From contig JBDWGM010000066.1 in the NCBI GenBank assembly GCA_039975755.1, positions 25,081 through 89,080 of the forward strand: a DNA stretch of 64,000 bases. Direction: 5' to 3'. Below, in pieces: positions 1 through 8,198 of this stretch. The position numbers were made by a program, and so were the translations under genes. The stretch comes from JABSSA01 sp039975755 (lineage in GTDB: Bacteria > Pseudomonadota > Alphaproteobacteria > Rhodobacterales > Rhodobacteraceae). Below the pieces are notes generated by a model. It worked only from the letters and a program-made list of their open reading frames with translations, did no database searches and was not told the origin of the DNA. Within the stretch, counting starts at the first letter, position 1, and each line of letters starts with the position of its first letter.

Positions 1-934
1 TCTCGTATTCATGGATGCAGTTTTGCACGGTAACCAGGTTGGTCAAGGTTTCAGCTGGGTCCATTTGTGTGACCTGCGGACCAAGAATGTCGAGCACCTC
101 ATCAAAACCAGCCCGGGCAGTGTCGGACAAACGATCGTTAAAGGGCAGGTTGAACCAAACGAGGTCAGGGGTGACGGGCACATCTGCCGAGGCACCAGCG
201 GCCATGGCGGGACGAGGACGTGAAAAGCTGGCTGGATCGTGTTGGTCGTAGCTGCCGATTGTGTCGGCCAGTAAGGCGACATCCGTCAACGTTCGACCAA
301 AGCAACCGACTTGATCCAGTGAAACAGACGTCTGCAACACGCCTGTGCGAGAAATCACACCGCGCGTCGGTTTGAACCCAAAGGTGCCGCAGTAGGATGC
401 AGGCCGGATCACTGATCCGTTTGTTTGCGTGCCAATCGCTAGGGGAACATGTTGGGCTGCAACCGCTGCTGCGGACCCAGAGGAAGACCCTCCGGGGCTG
501 TGATCGGGATTGTGCGGGTTGCGCGTTTCGTTTGCGTGCACAAAGGCTAGCTCGGTTGTGACGGTCTTGCCCATGATCACAGCGCCCGCTTCACGCAGCC
601 GTTCCACCAACCGGGCGACATGTTCTGTCGTGCGCCTGGCAAAGATCGTTGTGCCTCGCTGGGTTGGCATTTTGGCCGTATCGATGATGTCTTTCAAACC
701 CACAGGCACGCCGTGCAGCGCGCCCAAGGTCATCCCCGACTTGCGGATGCGGTCGCATTCCGCGGCTTGGGCCAGTGCAGCATCGGGGTCCAAAAACGCC
801 CACGCCTTGATCTGTTCATCCGTTTGGGCAATGCGATCCAGACAGGATTGCACAAGCTCAACGGAACTGAGCCGACCAGAGGCCATTAAGGTCAACGCGT
901 CCTGTGCGCTGAGGGCAAAGGCGTCTTTGATCAT
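1..934 (-). CDS. Amidase (amidase signature family), 3' part cut by window edge
   Basis: Hydrolyses an amide bond; substrate unknown. About 311 residues are visible and the C-terminus lies outside the window. The amidase signature is clear: the triad lysine sits in VGLKDIIDT near residue 77, and the serine-rich stretch PGGSSSGSAAAVA follows near residues 150-165, with the two triad serines. Start: the ATG at 934 overlaps the stop of the TRAP large permease by four bases (ATGA), so the two are translationally coupled. The gene closes a dctP-dctQ-dctM-amidase operon, which suggests that the TRAP system imports an amide or a related carboxylate that this enzyme hydrolyses. GatA of the amidotransferase is an alternative for the family but not for this context. 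The family call is firm; the substrate is inference. Confidence 0.9.
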   Translation of the reverse strand, partial: MIKDAFALSAQDALTLMASGRLSSVELVQSCLDRIAQTDEQIKAWAFLDPDAALAQAAECDRIRKSGMTLGALHGVPVGLKDIIDTAKMPTQRGTTIFARRTTEHVARLVERLREAGAVIMGKTVTTELAFVHANETRNPHNPDHSPGGSSSGSAAAVAAQHVPLAIGTQTNGSVIRPASYCGTFGFKPTRGVISRTGVLQTSVSLDQVGCFGRTLTDVALLADTIGSYDQHDPASFSRPRPAMAAGASADVPVTPDLVWFNLPFNDRLSDTARAGFDEVLDILGPQVTQMDPAETLTNLVTVQNCIHEYE

Positions 935-2298
935 GGGATGTACGGCCCAAACAGGTAATCAGGGAACCACAGCGCGATGCCGGGGAACGCATACATCAGA
1001 CACATCGTCAGGATCACAATGCCGAGGTAAGGCATGATGCCACGGAAAATCTCCATCAACTCGATTTGGTTTTTCAGCACCCCTTTTAGGTAATAGGCCG
1101 ACATGGCCATGGGCGGGGTCAAAAACGAGGTTTGCAGGTTCAACGCGATTAGCATGGCGAAGAAGTACGGATTGACGCCGAACACATCAAGCAACGGCAA
1201 GAAGATCGGAACAAAGATGATCAGGATTTCCGACCATTCCAGCGGCCAGCCAAGCAAGAAGATGATGATTTGCGCCAGTATCAGGAATTCCCATGGTTCC
1301 AGGTCCAGGCCCCCAACCCAATGGGCGATGATGTCATGTCCACCCAGATAGGAAAATACCGAAGCAAAGGTCCAAGAGCCCACAAACAACCAGCACACCA
1401 TGGCAGTGGCTTTGGCCGTCAGGAACACGCTTTCTTTCAGCTTGACCCACGTCATCGATCGATAAAGCACCGCCAAAACCATACCACCTAAGGCCCCCAT
1501 CGCGGCGGCTTCTGCAGGTGTCGCCAAGCCGCCCAGGATCGAGCCAAGGACTAGTGCGATAAGCACTGTCAGGGGCACAAAGCTTTTGAGCAGGTCAAAG
1601 TAGATTTCTCTAGGTGGAGGCACGTCCTCCATCGTGGGCTTTGGAGCCAACGAAGGGTTAAGCCACACCCGCATGATCACATAGACAATGTACAGGCCGG
1701 CCAGCAGTAACCCGGGAAAAACCGCCGCCGCATAAAGCCGCAGAGGCGAGAGGTCAGCAATCGCCGCATAAACGATCAGCATGATTGACGGTGGGATCAG
1801 AATGCCAAGTGTGCCGCCAGCGCAGATCACGCCAGAGGCAAAGCTCTTGTTGTAGTCCGCGTTTGCCATCGCTGGAAAGGCCAGCAAACCCATCAGTGTT
1901 ACAACCGCACCCACAATACCAGACGCGGTAGAGAAAACCGCACAGGTCAACAGTGCCGCAATCGCGAGGCTGCCAGGCAAATTTCGCGCAGCCATGTAGA
2001 GCGAGAAGAACAGCTTGTCGACGATGTTTGCGCGTTCGACCACATACCCCATGAACAGGAATAACGGGATCGCAACAAGGATCGGATTTTCCATCACCGA
2101 ATAGGTGTTCTGGTTCAACAAATAGAAGATATTGTTGTTGAAAATATCACTGAACTGCTCGATCGCGCCTCCTTGATGGTAGGCGTAATAGCCAAAACCA
2201 ACACCCATCGCGAGCAGGGTGAATGCAATTGGGAAACCAAGCAGAACAAGGACAATAAACAGTCCAAGCATTAGCAGAGCGACTTCGGGATTTGTCAT
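931..2298 (-). CDS. dctM: TRAP transporter large permease (DctM type)
   Basis: Inner-membrane permease of a tripartite ATP-independent periplasmic transporter, driving uptake by an ion gradient. The 455-residue product is almost wholly hydrophobic with about 12 membrane segments. It starts MTNPEVALLMLGLFIVLVLL and carries the GIVGAVVTLMGLLAFPAM and GGTLGILIPPSIMLIVYA stretches typical of DctM. It is slightly longer than the usual 425-430 residues, with a hydrophilic loop near residues 215-235. It lies 31 bases after the small permease gene, and its stop overlaps the amidase start. The binding protein of the same operon resembles the alpha-keto-acid type (TakP), so an organic acid or amide is the likely ligand. 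Confidence 0.93.
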   Translation of the reverse strand: MTNPEVALLMLGLFIVLVLLGFPIAFTLLAMGVGFGYYAYHQGGAIEQFSDIFNNNIFYLLNQNTYSVMENPILVAIPLFLFMGYVVERANIVDKLFFSLYMAARNLPGSLAIAALLTCAVFSTASGIVGAVVTLMGLLAFPAMANADYNKSFASGVICAGGTLGILIPPSIMLIVYAAIADLSPLRLYAAAVFPGLLLAGLYIVYVIMRVWLNPSLAPKPTMEDVPPPREIYFDLLKSFVPLTVLIALVLGSILGGLATPAEAAAMGALGGMVLAVLYRSMTWVKLKESVFLTAKATAMVCWLFVGSWTFASVFSYLGGHDIIAHWVGGLDLEPWEFLILAQIIIFLLGWPLEWSEILIIFVPIFLPLLDVFGVNPYFFAMLIALNLQTSFLTPPMAMSAYYLKGVLKNQIELMEIFRGIMPYLGIVILTMCLMYAFPGIALWFPDYLFGPYIP

Positions 2299-2329
2299 CT
2301 TTGTATCTTTCTAGAAGTGCCTGCGCGGC

Positions 2330-2920
2330 TTATTTCTGGCTTGGAGCGACCGCACGGATCGCATCGAGGTCTGCAGTGGTCAGCAGGTCTTCGGTCTCTT
2401 TCACGTCGTTCAAACGCTCGGGCCAAACCCCAGTGCGCATGGCCATCACACAGCGCATCAATTCGGCCACGCCCTGCAAGGCCAGCAAGCAGCCAGCAAG
2501 CGGGATCAACGACTTGAAAAAGTAAATCTGGATACTGGCGGGGCTGTTAAAGCTCACTTCTTTGTAGCGCCAGCTGTCAGAGGCGATTTCCCAACCGTAC
2601 CACGCAAGCGCAAGGACGCCGGGAAAGAAAAACAGGAAGTAGAGCAAAAAATCGAGGCTGGCCTGCACCCGGACTGGAAACAACCGATAGAGCACATCCG
2701 CCCGCACATGAGTGTCTTGAGCCAGAGCGTAAGCGCCACACATCAAGAACAACGCGCCATACATCTGGATCATCATGTCAAAGGCCCAGACGGTCGGCGC
2801 GTTCAACACATAACGTACGAACACTTCATAAGAGACAGATAAAGTCAGGATCAGGATGCACCACCCAAAGGCGCGACCGACCCAAAGGCTCAGACCCTCA
2901 ATGGCATGTACAACTTTCAT
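2330..2920 (-). CDS. dctQ: TRAP transporter small permease (DctQ type)
   Basis: Small membrane subunit (196 residues) that partners DctM in a TRAP importer. Four hydrophobic segments can be seen, at about residues 15-35, 50-70, 92-112 and 137-157. The motif VLNAPTVWAFDMMIQMYGALFLMCGAYAL is DctQ-like (shown here only as its family hallmark: an aromatic/Met-rich helix 2). The charged C-terminus, after about residue 165, is cytoplasmic. The gene sits between dctP and dctM, about 105 bases after dctP. That gap holds a hairpin with a T tract, which should lower permease expression relative to the binding protein. Confidence 0.9.
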   Translation of the reverse strand: MKVVHAIEGLSLWVGRAFGWCILILTLSVSYEVFVRYVLNAPTVWAFDMMIQMYGALFLMCGAYALAQDTHVRADVLYRLFPVRVQASLDFLLYFLFFFPGVLALAWYGWEIASDSWRYKEVSFNSPASIQIYFFKSLIPLAGCLLALQGVAELMRCVMAMRTGVWPERLNDVKETEDLLTTADLDAIRAVAPSQK

Positions 2921-2975
2921 ATGATCGGTGCTCCCCTAGCGACATGCGGGATATCTCGTGCATCCCTCTGGTCGT

Positions 2976-3005
2976 AAAAATCCGGGCACCAACGTGGCAC
3001 CCGGA
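2976..3005 (-). terminator. Attenuator or terminator hairpin after dctP
   Basis: On the minus strand an interrupted stem (TCCGGG pairing with CCCGGA, plus an inner CC/GG pair) ends at 2981 and is followed at once by five T residues (2980-2976). It lies between dctP and dctQ, 20 bases past the dctP stop. A partial terminator here would leave dctP mRNA more abundant than the permease message. Confidence 0.6.
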
Positions 3006-3025
3006 GCGTTTTCATGTGTCTATGT

Positions 3026-4120
3026 TCAACCGAAGTAGTGGTCGTATGCCAGCTTGTAATCAGGCTGGTTCAGGTTGAGGTAGTTCATCACGTTTTTGGC
3101 GTAAGCTTTTTGTGAATCCATCACCTTGGCAAAGAACGGATCCTCGCTTGCGATACGGTCTGTGACTTTGTCCCACGCTGCCAGCTGTGCCGCCATAACT
3201 GAATCAGGTGTGCGGTACACGTTCACGCCATCCGAGTCCTGCAGTTTCTGAAGATCATCGGCGTAACGTTTTGTGTTGCCCCAGTAGAAGCCAGAGTTTT
3301 CCGCCATAGATGCATTTCTGATGATCGCTTGATGTTCCGCAGATAGGCTGTTGAACTTGTCTTTGTTGAAAGAAATCTCAAAGAACTCTTGGCTTTGGTG
3401 GTAAGAGGCGAGGTGGTAATGTTTGGACACATCCTGCATACCAAAGTCGCGGTCAGAGGTTGGGTTGTTGAATTCAGCCGCATCGATCAGACCTGATTTC
3501 ATTGCTGGCTGGATTTCACCGCCGGGCAACTGAACAACAGACATGCCCATTTCAAGCAAAACATCCGCCGCCAAACCAACCGTCCGATATTTCAGACCGT
3601 CCATTTGCGAGGCGTCTGTGATCTGCTCTTGGAACCACCCTAAAGGCTGCGCCGGCATAGGTGAGTTAAAGAAGGACACGACGTTCAGTCGCAGTGAGTC
3701 CATCAGCTCATCAAACAATTCTTGACCACCACCCGAGTAGACCCAGCCTAGAACTTCCTGAGACGACCAGCCAAAGCAGGGGCCAGTGCCAAACAATGAG
3801 GCGGTTTTGGATTTGCCGTACCAATATGCTGGCACATAGTGGACCGCATCAAGAACACCGCGATGGACCGCGTCTTGCATTTGGCTTGTTTTGACAACGC
3901 TGTCGACTGACAACACTTCGATGGTCAGTGAGCCACCGGACATTTCATTGACGCGTGAGGCAAAGGACTGCGCATTCTCAAGGAAGATGCCGCCGCCCCA
4001 GCCTGCTTGCATCTTGAGATTAGTGGCATGGCCATCTGCAAGTGCAGGAGTGGCCAAAGCAGCGGCGCCGGCGACAGCCGAACCGCGCAGGAATTTTCTG
4101 CGGTTGATTGAATCTTTCAT
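3026..4120 (-). CDS. dctP: TRAP transporter substrate-binding protein (DctP/TakP type), Tat-exported
   Basis: Periplasmic ligand-binding protein that feeds the DctQM permease. The 364-residue product begins MKDSINRRKFLRGSAVAG, a twin-arginine signal with the RRKFLRG motif, and cleavage is likely after ATPALADG. The central region (GLKYRTVGLAADVLLEMG, then QLPGGEIQPAMKSGLIDAAE) matches the TakP-like alpha-keto-acid subgroup, where the Arg in KYRT contacts the ligand carboxylate. Start: the ATG at 4120 has GGGAGG about five bases upstream; the earlier in-frame TTG at 4132 overlaps that ribosome site and is rejected. It is the first gene of the operon. A 530-base upstream region carries a perfect palindrome that may be an operator. 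The family is firm; the ligand is unknown. Confidence 0.93.
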   Translation of the reverse strand: MKDSINRRKFLRGSAVAGAAALATPALADGHATNLKMQAGWGGGIFLENAQSFASRVNEMSGGSLTIEVLSVDSVVKTSQMQDAVHRGVLDAVHYVPAYWYGKSKTASLFGTGPCFGWSSQEVLGWVYSGGGQELFDELMDSLRLNVVSFFNSPMPAQPLGWFQEQITDASQMDGLKYRTVGLAADVLLEMGMSVVQLPGGEIQPAMKSGLIDAAEFNNPTSDRDFGMQDVSKHYHLASYHQSQEFFEISFNKDKFNSLSAEHQAIIRNASMAENSGFYWGNTKRYADDLQKLQDSDGVNVYRTPDSVMAAQLAAWDKVTDRIASEDPFFAKVMDSQKAYAKNVMNYLNLNQPDYKLAYDHYFG

Positions 4121-4182
4121 TTTTCCTCCCAAGGAATGTAATGCGGTTTACACTTCGAAAAGCGGTCCGCGAAACTTACCGG

Positions 4183-4198
4183 TGCTCAGATCTGAGCA
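4183..4198. promoter_or_regulatory. Perfect 16-bp palindrome, candidate operator of the TRAP operon
   Basis: TGCTCAGATCTGAGCA is an exact inverted repeat of 16 bases, 63 bases upstream of the dctP start. Dyads of this size upstream of TRAP operons are often bound by GntR- or IclR-family regulators, but no regulator gene is adjacent here. The assignment rests on symmetry and position only. Confidence 0.45.
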
Positions 4199-4276
4199 GC
4201 TGCGCTGGATCGTCTGGCAATTTGACGAGCTCAAGAACGCAAGCAGAGATCCCGCCCACGTTCACTGTCGTGCGTA

Positions 4277-4334
4277 AACTTTTTGCAGACAAGTAAATTT
4301 TTTGGGTGGTTTGCGCATTTACTTGCGAAAAGTT
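4277..4334. repeat. Long interrupted inverted repeat in the dctP upstream region
   Basis: Two nested arms face each other: AACTTTT (4277-4283) with AAAAGTT (4328-4334), and CAAGTAAAT (4290-4298) with ATTTACTTG (4317-4325). The loop is 18 bases and T/G-rich. It may be a regulatory dyad or a transcript structure. It belongs to the gene-free stretch 4121-4654, which otherwise turns AT-rich between about 4400 and 4560 and holds no convincing gene. Confidence 0.35.
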
Positions 4335-4654
4335 CTTGTTTTTGGCTGACGCCGAAGAATGGGTGTGTTCATCGGGGAATAGCTGTGACTCCACCCGAAT
4401 TTTCAGTTAAGCAATTGTTTTTAAATATTATTATGAAAAATAATTGAGCCTCAAGTCGAGGAAATAGGACGCTTTGAACTGAGTGAGCAAGGCTGTAGAA
4501 GCGCCGTCAAGAAGTGGTAAAATTATTTTGCCAATTCTTTTTTGACGCTCCCTTTTGATCATAGTGCGAATCGCAGGAAATTTCGTTCGACCTGCTAAAA
4601 TTCGGGATATGGAAGTTGACGGGGCCTAAGAATTTGCGTGCGATTAGAACCGTT

Positions 4655-5587
4655 TTACCCCTGTCGATCATTCTTTGATGCGCGTTTCGAAGTGATGAAT
4701 AACCCAAAGATTCCTGTCAAAAGCAACAGTCCTCCAGCAGGTAACGGAACCGGTGTCACTGAGACAGGATCGCCGAAATTACTCGTTCCAAATAGGCTGA
4801 GGTCGCCGTCGATGGCAGAAAAGACTGCGTTTTGCTCTGGACCACTGGTTTGGACGGAGCCAAAGCTTAACTGCAGCTTATCAGTGAGCTCATAGTACAA
4901 AACCGCAGCACCTGTTGCATCGTCTTCCGCGTAATTTGTACCGGGGCCGTCAAAACGGATACTGTCGCCCTGTTCAGTCGCTACGAGAGACTGCGGCGAC
5001 GAACCTGTCGCATAAGACACCAATCCGTCTCCGCGTTGGGCCGTAAAGTATTCGGATTGAGAAGCTTCTCCGTCGACGTCGTAGATCGCGATTTCAAGAC
5101 TAGAGAGCGTCAATGGATCAAGGAAGGTTCCTGCCAAATCACCCGTGCCGTCGAAAAATTCGAACATCATGTCCAAACCGTTTTCGGCGTCATTGATCCC
5201 GTTTCCGTAGTATAGGAACCCCAGATCATCCTGTGGGCCGCCCGAACGGTTGCGATAGTCTGGAATGAACCCAGAATCTCCAAAATAGTTTTGCGCATTT
5301 GGATCGTTAATGTCTGAAAAATGCGTATCGCCAATCAGAGTTGCTGTAACGCGTGCATCGACTGTCTGGCCGTTGTCGGTTGCCACATCTCGAAAGAGGA
5401 TCGTGTTTGTCGGCGCAGTCGAACCAAGCAGGTTAAATCCCGTCGGTTGACCAATCATCTGATCGAAAGTCAAAGGAACGGCTTGCGCTGCAACTGGCAA
5501 GGTCGCAAGGCACACGCTTAAGGCAAGCGGTTGTGATATTGATCTTGAGGTTCCGAGAGGCAGCTGGATCAAGTTAACAAGTTTCAT
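4655..5587 (-). CDS. Secreted VPLPA-CTERM sorting-domain protein
   Basis: A 310-residue exported protein of unknown function. An N-terminal signal peptide (LALSVCLATLPVAAQA, about residues 22-38) leads into a domain rich in Asp, Gly and Asn without cysteine. The C-terminus has the tripartite anchor of the VPLPA-CTERM class, the rhodobacterial counterpart of PEP-CTERM: VPLPAGG near residue 282, a hydrophobic helix LLLLTGIFGLFI, then a basic tail SKRASKNDR. Such proteins are processed by an exosortase/archaeosortase-type peptidase, which is not in this window. It stands alone on the minus strand, with long non-coding stretches on both sides. The ATG at 5587 directly precedes the signal peptide. 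The sorting class is firm; the function is unknown. Confidence 0.85.
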   Translation of the reverse strand: MKLVNLIQLPLGTSRSISQPLALSVCLATLPVAAQAVPLTFDQMIGQPTGFNLLGSTAPTNTILFRDVATDNGQTVDARVTATLIGDTHFSDINDPNAQNYFGDSGFIPDYRNRSGGPQDDLGFLYYGNGINDAENGLDMMFEFFDGTGDLAGTFLDPLTLSSLEIAIYDVDGEASQSEYFTAQRGDGLVSYATGSSPQSLVATEQGDSIRFDGPGTNYAEDDATGAAVLYYELTDKLQLSFGSVQTSGPEQNAVFSAIDGDLSLFGTSNFGDPVSVTPVPLPAGGLLLLTGIFGLFITSKRASKNDRQG

Positions 5588-5996
5588 ATGTAAAGCACTC
5601 TTATTCGTTTTGGCGCAATCGCTGTAAGACTTCGTACGATGCGTGGGCTCTAAGAGCGCGCTTCCACCTGGATAGGATTGACCTCTTTGGGGCTGGCCTC
5701 CTGAACGAAAGTATACTTGGTGGTCAATGGGATAGGGGCAGCGTACGTGTGCGTATCTTTGATCAAGCTGGAAATTTGAAATTGATCTTGCAACGGTACA
5801 GTCCTGCGCTGAGCCAATTTGAAGACATGAAATAAAAGTGGCTGCCCAACGAAATTTACGCGGGCAGCCGTCTGGAGGTCTTGGAGAGAGCAGTTGGAAA
5901 ACGAAAGCATCAACGAAGCAAGCGAATGAACAAACAATTGCGATGTCGTGCCTGAAGTTTCGTATTTGAAAGCGAAAATTACGCGATCATAGGTCG
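5588..5996. other. Stretch without a supported gene
   Basis: 409 bases between the VPLPA-CTERM gene and the next minus-strand gene. A 95-codon frame on the minus strand (5650-5937) begins with TTG, has no visible ribosome site and matches no family I recognise, so I do not call it. I see no tRNA and no strong hairpin. Confidence 0.5.
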
Positions 5997-6575
5997 TTAG
6001 TTGAGCCGCGCGTCAATCACAGTATTGCGCGCTGCTTGGACGCTTGAATCGGCGGACGGGGTGCATGCAAATCTAAAGTTAGCGTTTCCAAATTGGCTGG
6101 ATTTGAGCAACAAAAAGCAGTCACAGTCTTCCATTTTGAAATCGATCCGTTCACCAACAGCAATCATTGTGCGTTGGTCGGCAAAGTTGATCTTTAAGCT
6201 GCCACCCGAGAGGCTGTTCACCCCTAACATCAGCTTCGGTTCGGACAACCAATAGGCGCGGTTGCTGTCCGAAATATTGATGTCTTTTGAGACGACGTAC
6301 CCAACGTTGAGCTCTTGACGAATGTTCTGCAGGGCCTCTTCTTGGGCTTCAATTTCGTCTTTTGCAGCTTTCAAAAGTCGCGCATATTTTTGGTCAAGCG
6401 CGGTTTGGGCATCAGGACTTACTTGCCCAATATGGACACCGCCGACCTGCGATGTTTGCGAAAAGGGGTTAAGACCAACCAAACTAGCGACGGATACCGC
6501 TGTCACCGCACAAAGGAGCAAAGCGCAATTGATCGCTATCAACGTTTTTAAGGTGCTTGAGCGGCGGTGTGACAT
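5997..6575 (-). CDS. Unknown protein with one N-terminal membrane anchor and short coiled coil
   Basis: I do not recognise this 192-residue protein. After a short basic head (MSHRRSSTLKTLIA) there is one membrane segment, about residues 12-35 (INCALLLCAVTAVSVASLVGL). A charged helical stretch of about residues 60-95 follows (DQKYARLLKAAKDEIEAQEE), probably coiled coil. A beta-rich C-terminal half contains a Cys pair spaced CDC plus one more Cys. The topology suggests a periplasmic domain. Start: the ATG at 6575 has GGAG about seven bases upstream; an ATG at 6590 lacks one. It follows the response regulator gene on the same strand, about 160 bases downstream, so the two may be co-transcribed. 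Confidence 0.6.
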   Translation of the reverse strand: MSHRRSSTLKTLIAINCALLLCAVTAVSVASLVGLNPFSQTSQVGGVHIGQVSPDAQTALDQKYARLLKAAKDEIEAQEEALQNIRQELNVGYVVSKDINISDSNRAYWLSEPKLMLGVNSLSGGSLKINFADQRTMIAVGERIDFKMEDCDCFLLLKSSQFGNANFRFACTPSADSSVQAARNTVIDARLN

Positions 6576-6737
6576 GTTCAACTCCATCATCAGTTACTTA
6601 GCTTCAACGTAAGTGTTTGATACCGGGACTGAACAATTACTTCTCCCAATCGTTAGGATGAAAATGTGCTATTTTGGTTTGCTTGATGACCTAAAGGATA
6701 GGTTTAAGGTTGCCGACCCTATCAAAACAGACGCGGG

Positions 6738-7352
6738 TTATTCAAACCCAGCGTCTTTGGCAATCAAAGCGGCCTGCGTGCGGTTTTTAGCGTTTAGCTT
6801 TTTGCACAAAGTCCGAACGTGCAATTTGATAGTGACCTCTTGCAGGCCCAATTCGCGTGCGATTTCTTTATTCGATCTACCGCGGCATAACCCGTTCAGA
6901 ACCTGCTTTTCGCGTTGGCTCAATTTCTTGGAGAACACTGACTCTTCGGTGTCACCAGTGTCGGCCATGACGGAAGGCGGCACATAAGTTTCGCCGGCAA
7001 TCATGAACCGCACAGCATGAACCATGGATCTAGCGCCCATCGTTTTTGGAAGGTATCCAATCGCGCCACAATCAACAGCTTCGCGCGCGATGCGGTTTGG
7101 GGCTGTGCCGCTCAGAATGGCAAAAGGTTGGCCCGGATAGGCTTTGATCGCGTCTGTCAATCCATCCAGTCCGTTCATTCCCGGCATGCTGAAATCCAGC
7201 AGCACCAAATCAAATGGACCTTTGTTGTCCAGCGCTTTCATTGCGGCGTCGTAGTCTTCTACCGCGACAACAGCGGCACGGCCTTCGGATTCGAGGTATG
7301 CGGATATCGTTTCGCGCACCATGCTATGATCGTCCGCTAATAATATGCGCAT
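6738..7352 (-). CDS. NarL/FixJ-family response regulator
   Basis: Two-component DNA-binding regulator of 204 residues. The receiver domain (about 1-120) opens with MRILLADDHSMVRE; the phospho-acceptor is Asp53 in VLLDFSMPGMNG. The C-terminal LuxR-type helix-turn-helix (about 140-204) shows LSQREKQVLNGLCRGRSNKE and EVTIKLHVRTLCKKL. The receiver normally starts at residue 1 in this family, so I place the start at 7352. An in-frame ATG at 7451 would add 33 residues without a domain, and ribosome sites are weak at both. The gene is divergent from the hybrid kinase unit at 7668-10679, which is its likely partner (inference from position). Confidence 0.88.
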   Translation of the reverse strand: MRILLADDHSMVRETISAYLESEGRAAVVAVEDYDAAMKALDNKGPFDLVLLDFSMPGMNGLDGLTDAIKAYPGQPFAILSGTAPNRIAREAVDCGAIGYLPKTMGARSMVHAVRFMIAGETYVPPSVMADTGDTEESVFSKKLSQREKQVLNGLCRGRSNKEIARELGLQEVTIKLHVRTLCKKLNAKNRTQAALIAKDAGFE

Positions 7353-7667
7353 TGTTGTCGCTCGCTGAACATTTTTAACTGCTCTATCATGTACCCCACC
7401 CGCAAAGGTGGAACCAGCTGGCGTGAAATCTTTTTGTGTTAACGTGTTCATCTTACCAAACTCTACTATCCGCAGGTCCCTAGTTTTTTCAAAAGCTTAG
7501 TACCACGCCCCGTGAATTTGAGTTGTGCACTTATGCTCAATCGTCCCCTCCTTTTGTTCATCAAAACTATCCTAAAGTATAATCGATTAACCTTTTGCCC
7601 GTCCCAACCCACCCCAAGATATCAGTTAGAAAGTGCAAATCCTTACATCGCTTTTGGAGCATCATTC

Positions 7668-8162
7668 ATGTTTGAAAACCTCGGCCGCGCAGTGATGGCA
7701 ATTGCGCTGTCAATCAATGTTCCCGCCTTTGCAGATGGACCAGTATTGACCATCTCTGGCGTTGTCGCGCAGTCAAGTTCAGGAGATGAATGGACGTTTG
7801 ATATGGTTGCGCTCATGGAGCTTCCTTCAGAGCGTATCCAAACGACGACCATTTGGACCAAAGGCGAGCAGAGCTTTGAAGGCGTGTCTCTGGCTACACT
7901 TCTGGAACATGTTGGTGCGACAGGCAGTACGATCCGGGCGGTGGCGCTTAACGACTATGCCATTTCAATCCCAGTAACAGACGCTATCCAGGGCGGCCCC
8001 ATTGTGGCTTACTCAAACAACGGCGAGGAAATGTCGACCCGGGACAGAGGACCTTTGTGGATGATCTATCCATTTGATGATAACGAAGAGTACAAATCAG
8101 AAGAGTATTACTCTCGTAGTATCTGGCAACTGGAACGGCTCGTGGTCACTGCGGAAAAGTAG
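7668..8162 (+). CDS. Periplasmic molybdopterin-domain-like protein without cysteine, probable sensor partner
   Basis: A 164-residue exported protein with a signal peptide (MFENLGRAVMAIALSINVPAFA). The mature part resembles the sulfite-oxidase-fold domain: a strand-rich start (VLTISGVV), a middle FEGVSLATLLEHVGATGSTIRAVALNDY, and RGPLWMIYPFD near residue 130. Catalytic members bind the molybdenum cofactor through a cysteine, but no cysteine occurs anywhere here. It is therefore likely a non-enzymatic ligand-binding or scaffold form. Start: the ATG at 7668 follows GGAGC and begins the signal peptide; earlier in-frame ATGs add an unlikely tail. The next gene, 36 bases on, is a hybrid histidine kinase with a periplasmic sensor region, suggesting that this protein presents a signal to it. 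Confidence 0.7.
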   Translation: MFENLGRAVMAIALSINVPAFADGPVLTISGVVAQSSSGDEWTFDMVALMELPSERIQTTTIWTKGEQSFEGVSLATLLEHVGATGSTIRAVALNDYAISIPVTDAIQGGPIVAYSNNGEEMSTRDRGPLWMIYPFDDNEEYKSEEYYSRSIWQLERLVVTAEK

Positions 8163-8198
8163 AACGAGGATGCCATCGTTACACCCAATAATACGCCA

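Noticed and set aside
4534..4560. GGTAAAA/TTTTGCC hairpin followed by T residues
   Set aside because: It points in the plus direction, where no gene ends; the stem is weak and AT-rich.
4176..4707. Two 66-72-codon frames on the minus strand upstream of dctP and near the VPLPA gene
   Set aside because: They overlap the palindrome and AT-rich regulatory DNA, and their composition is not protein-like.
5650..5937. 95-codon minus-strand frame
   Set aside because: TTG start without ribosome site, no recognised family and no coupling to neighbours; treated as non-coding.
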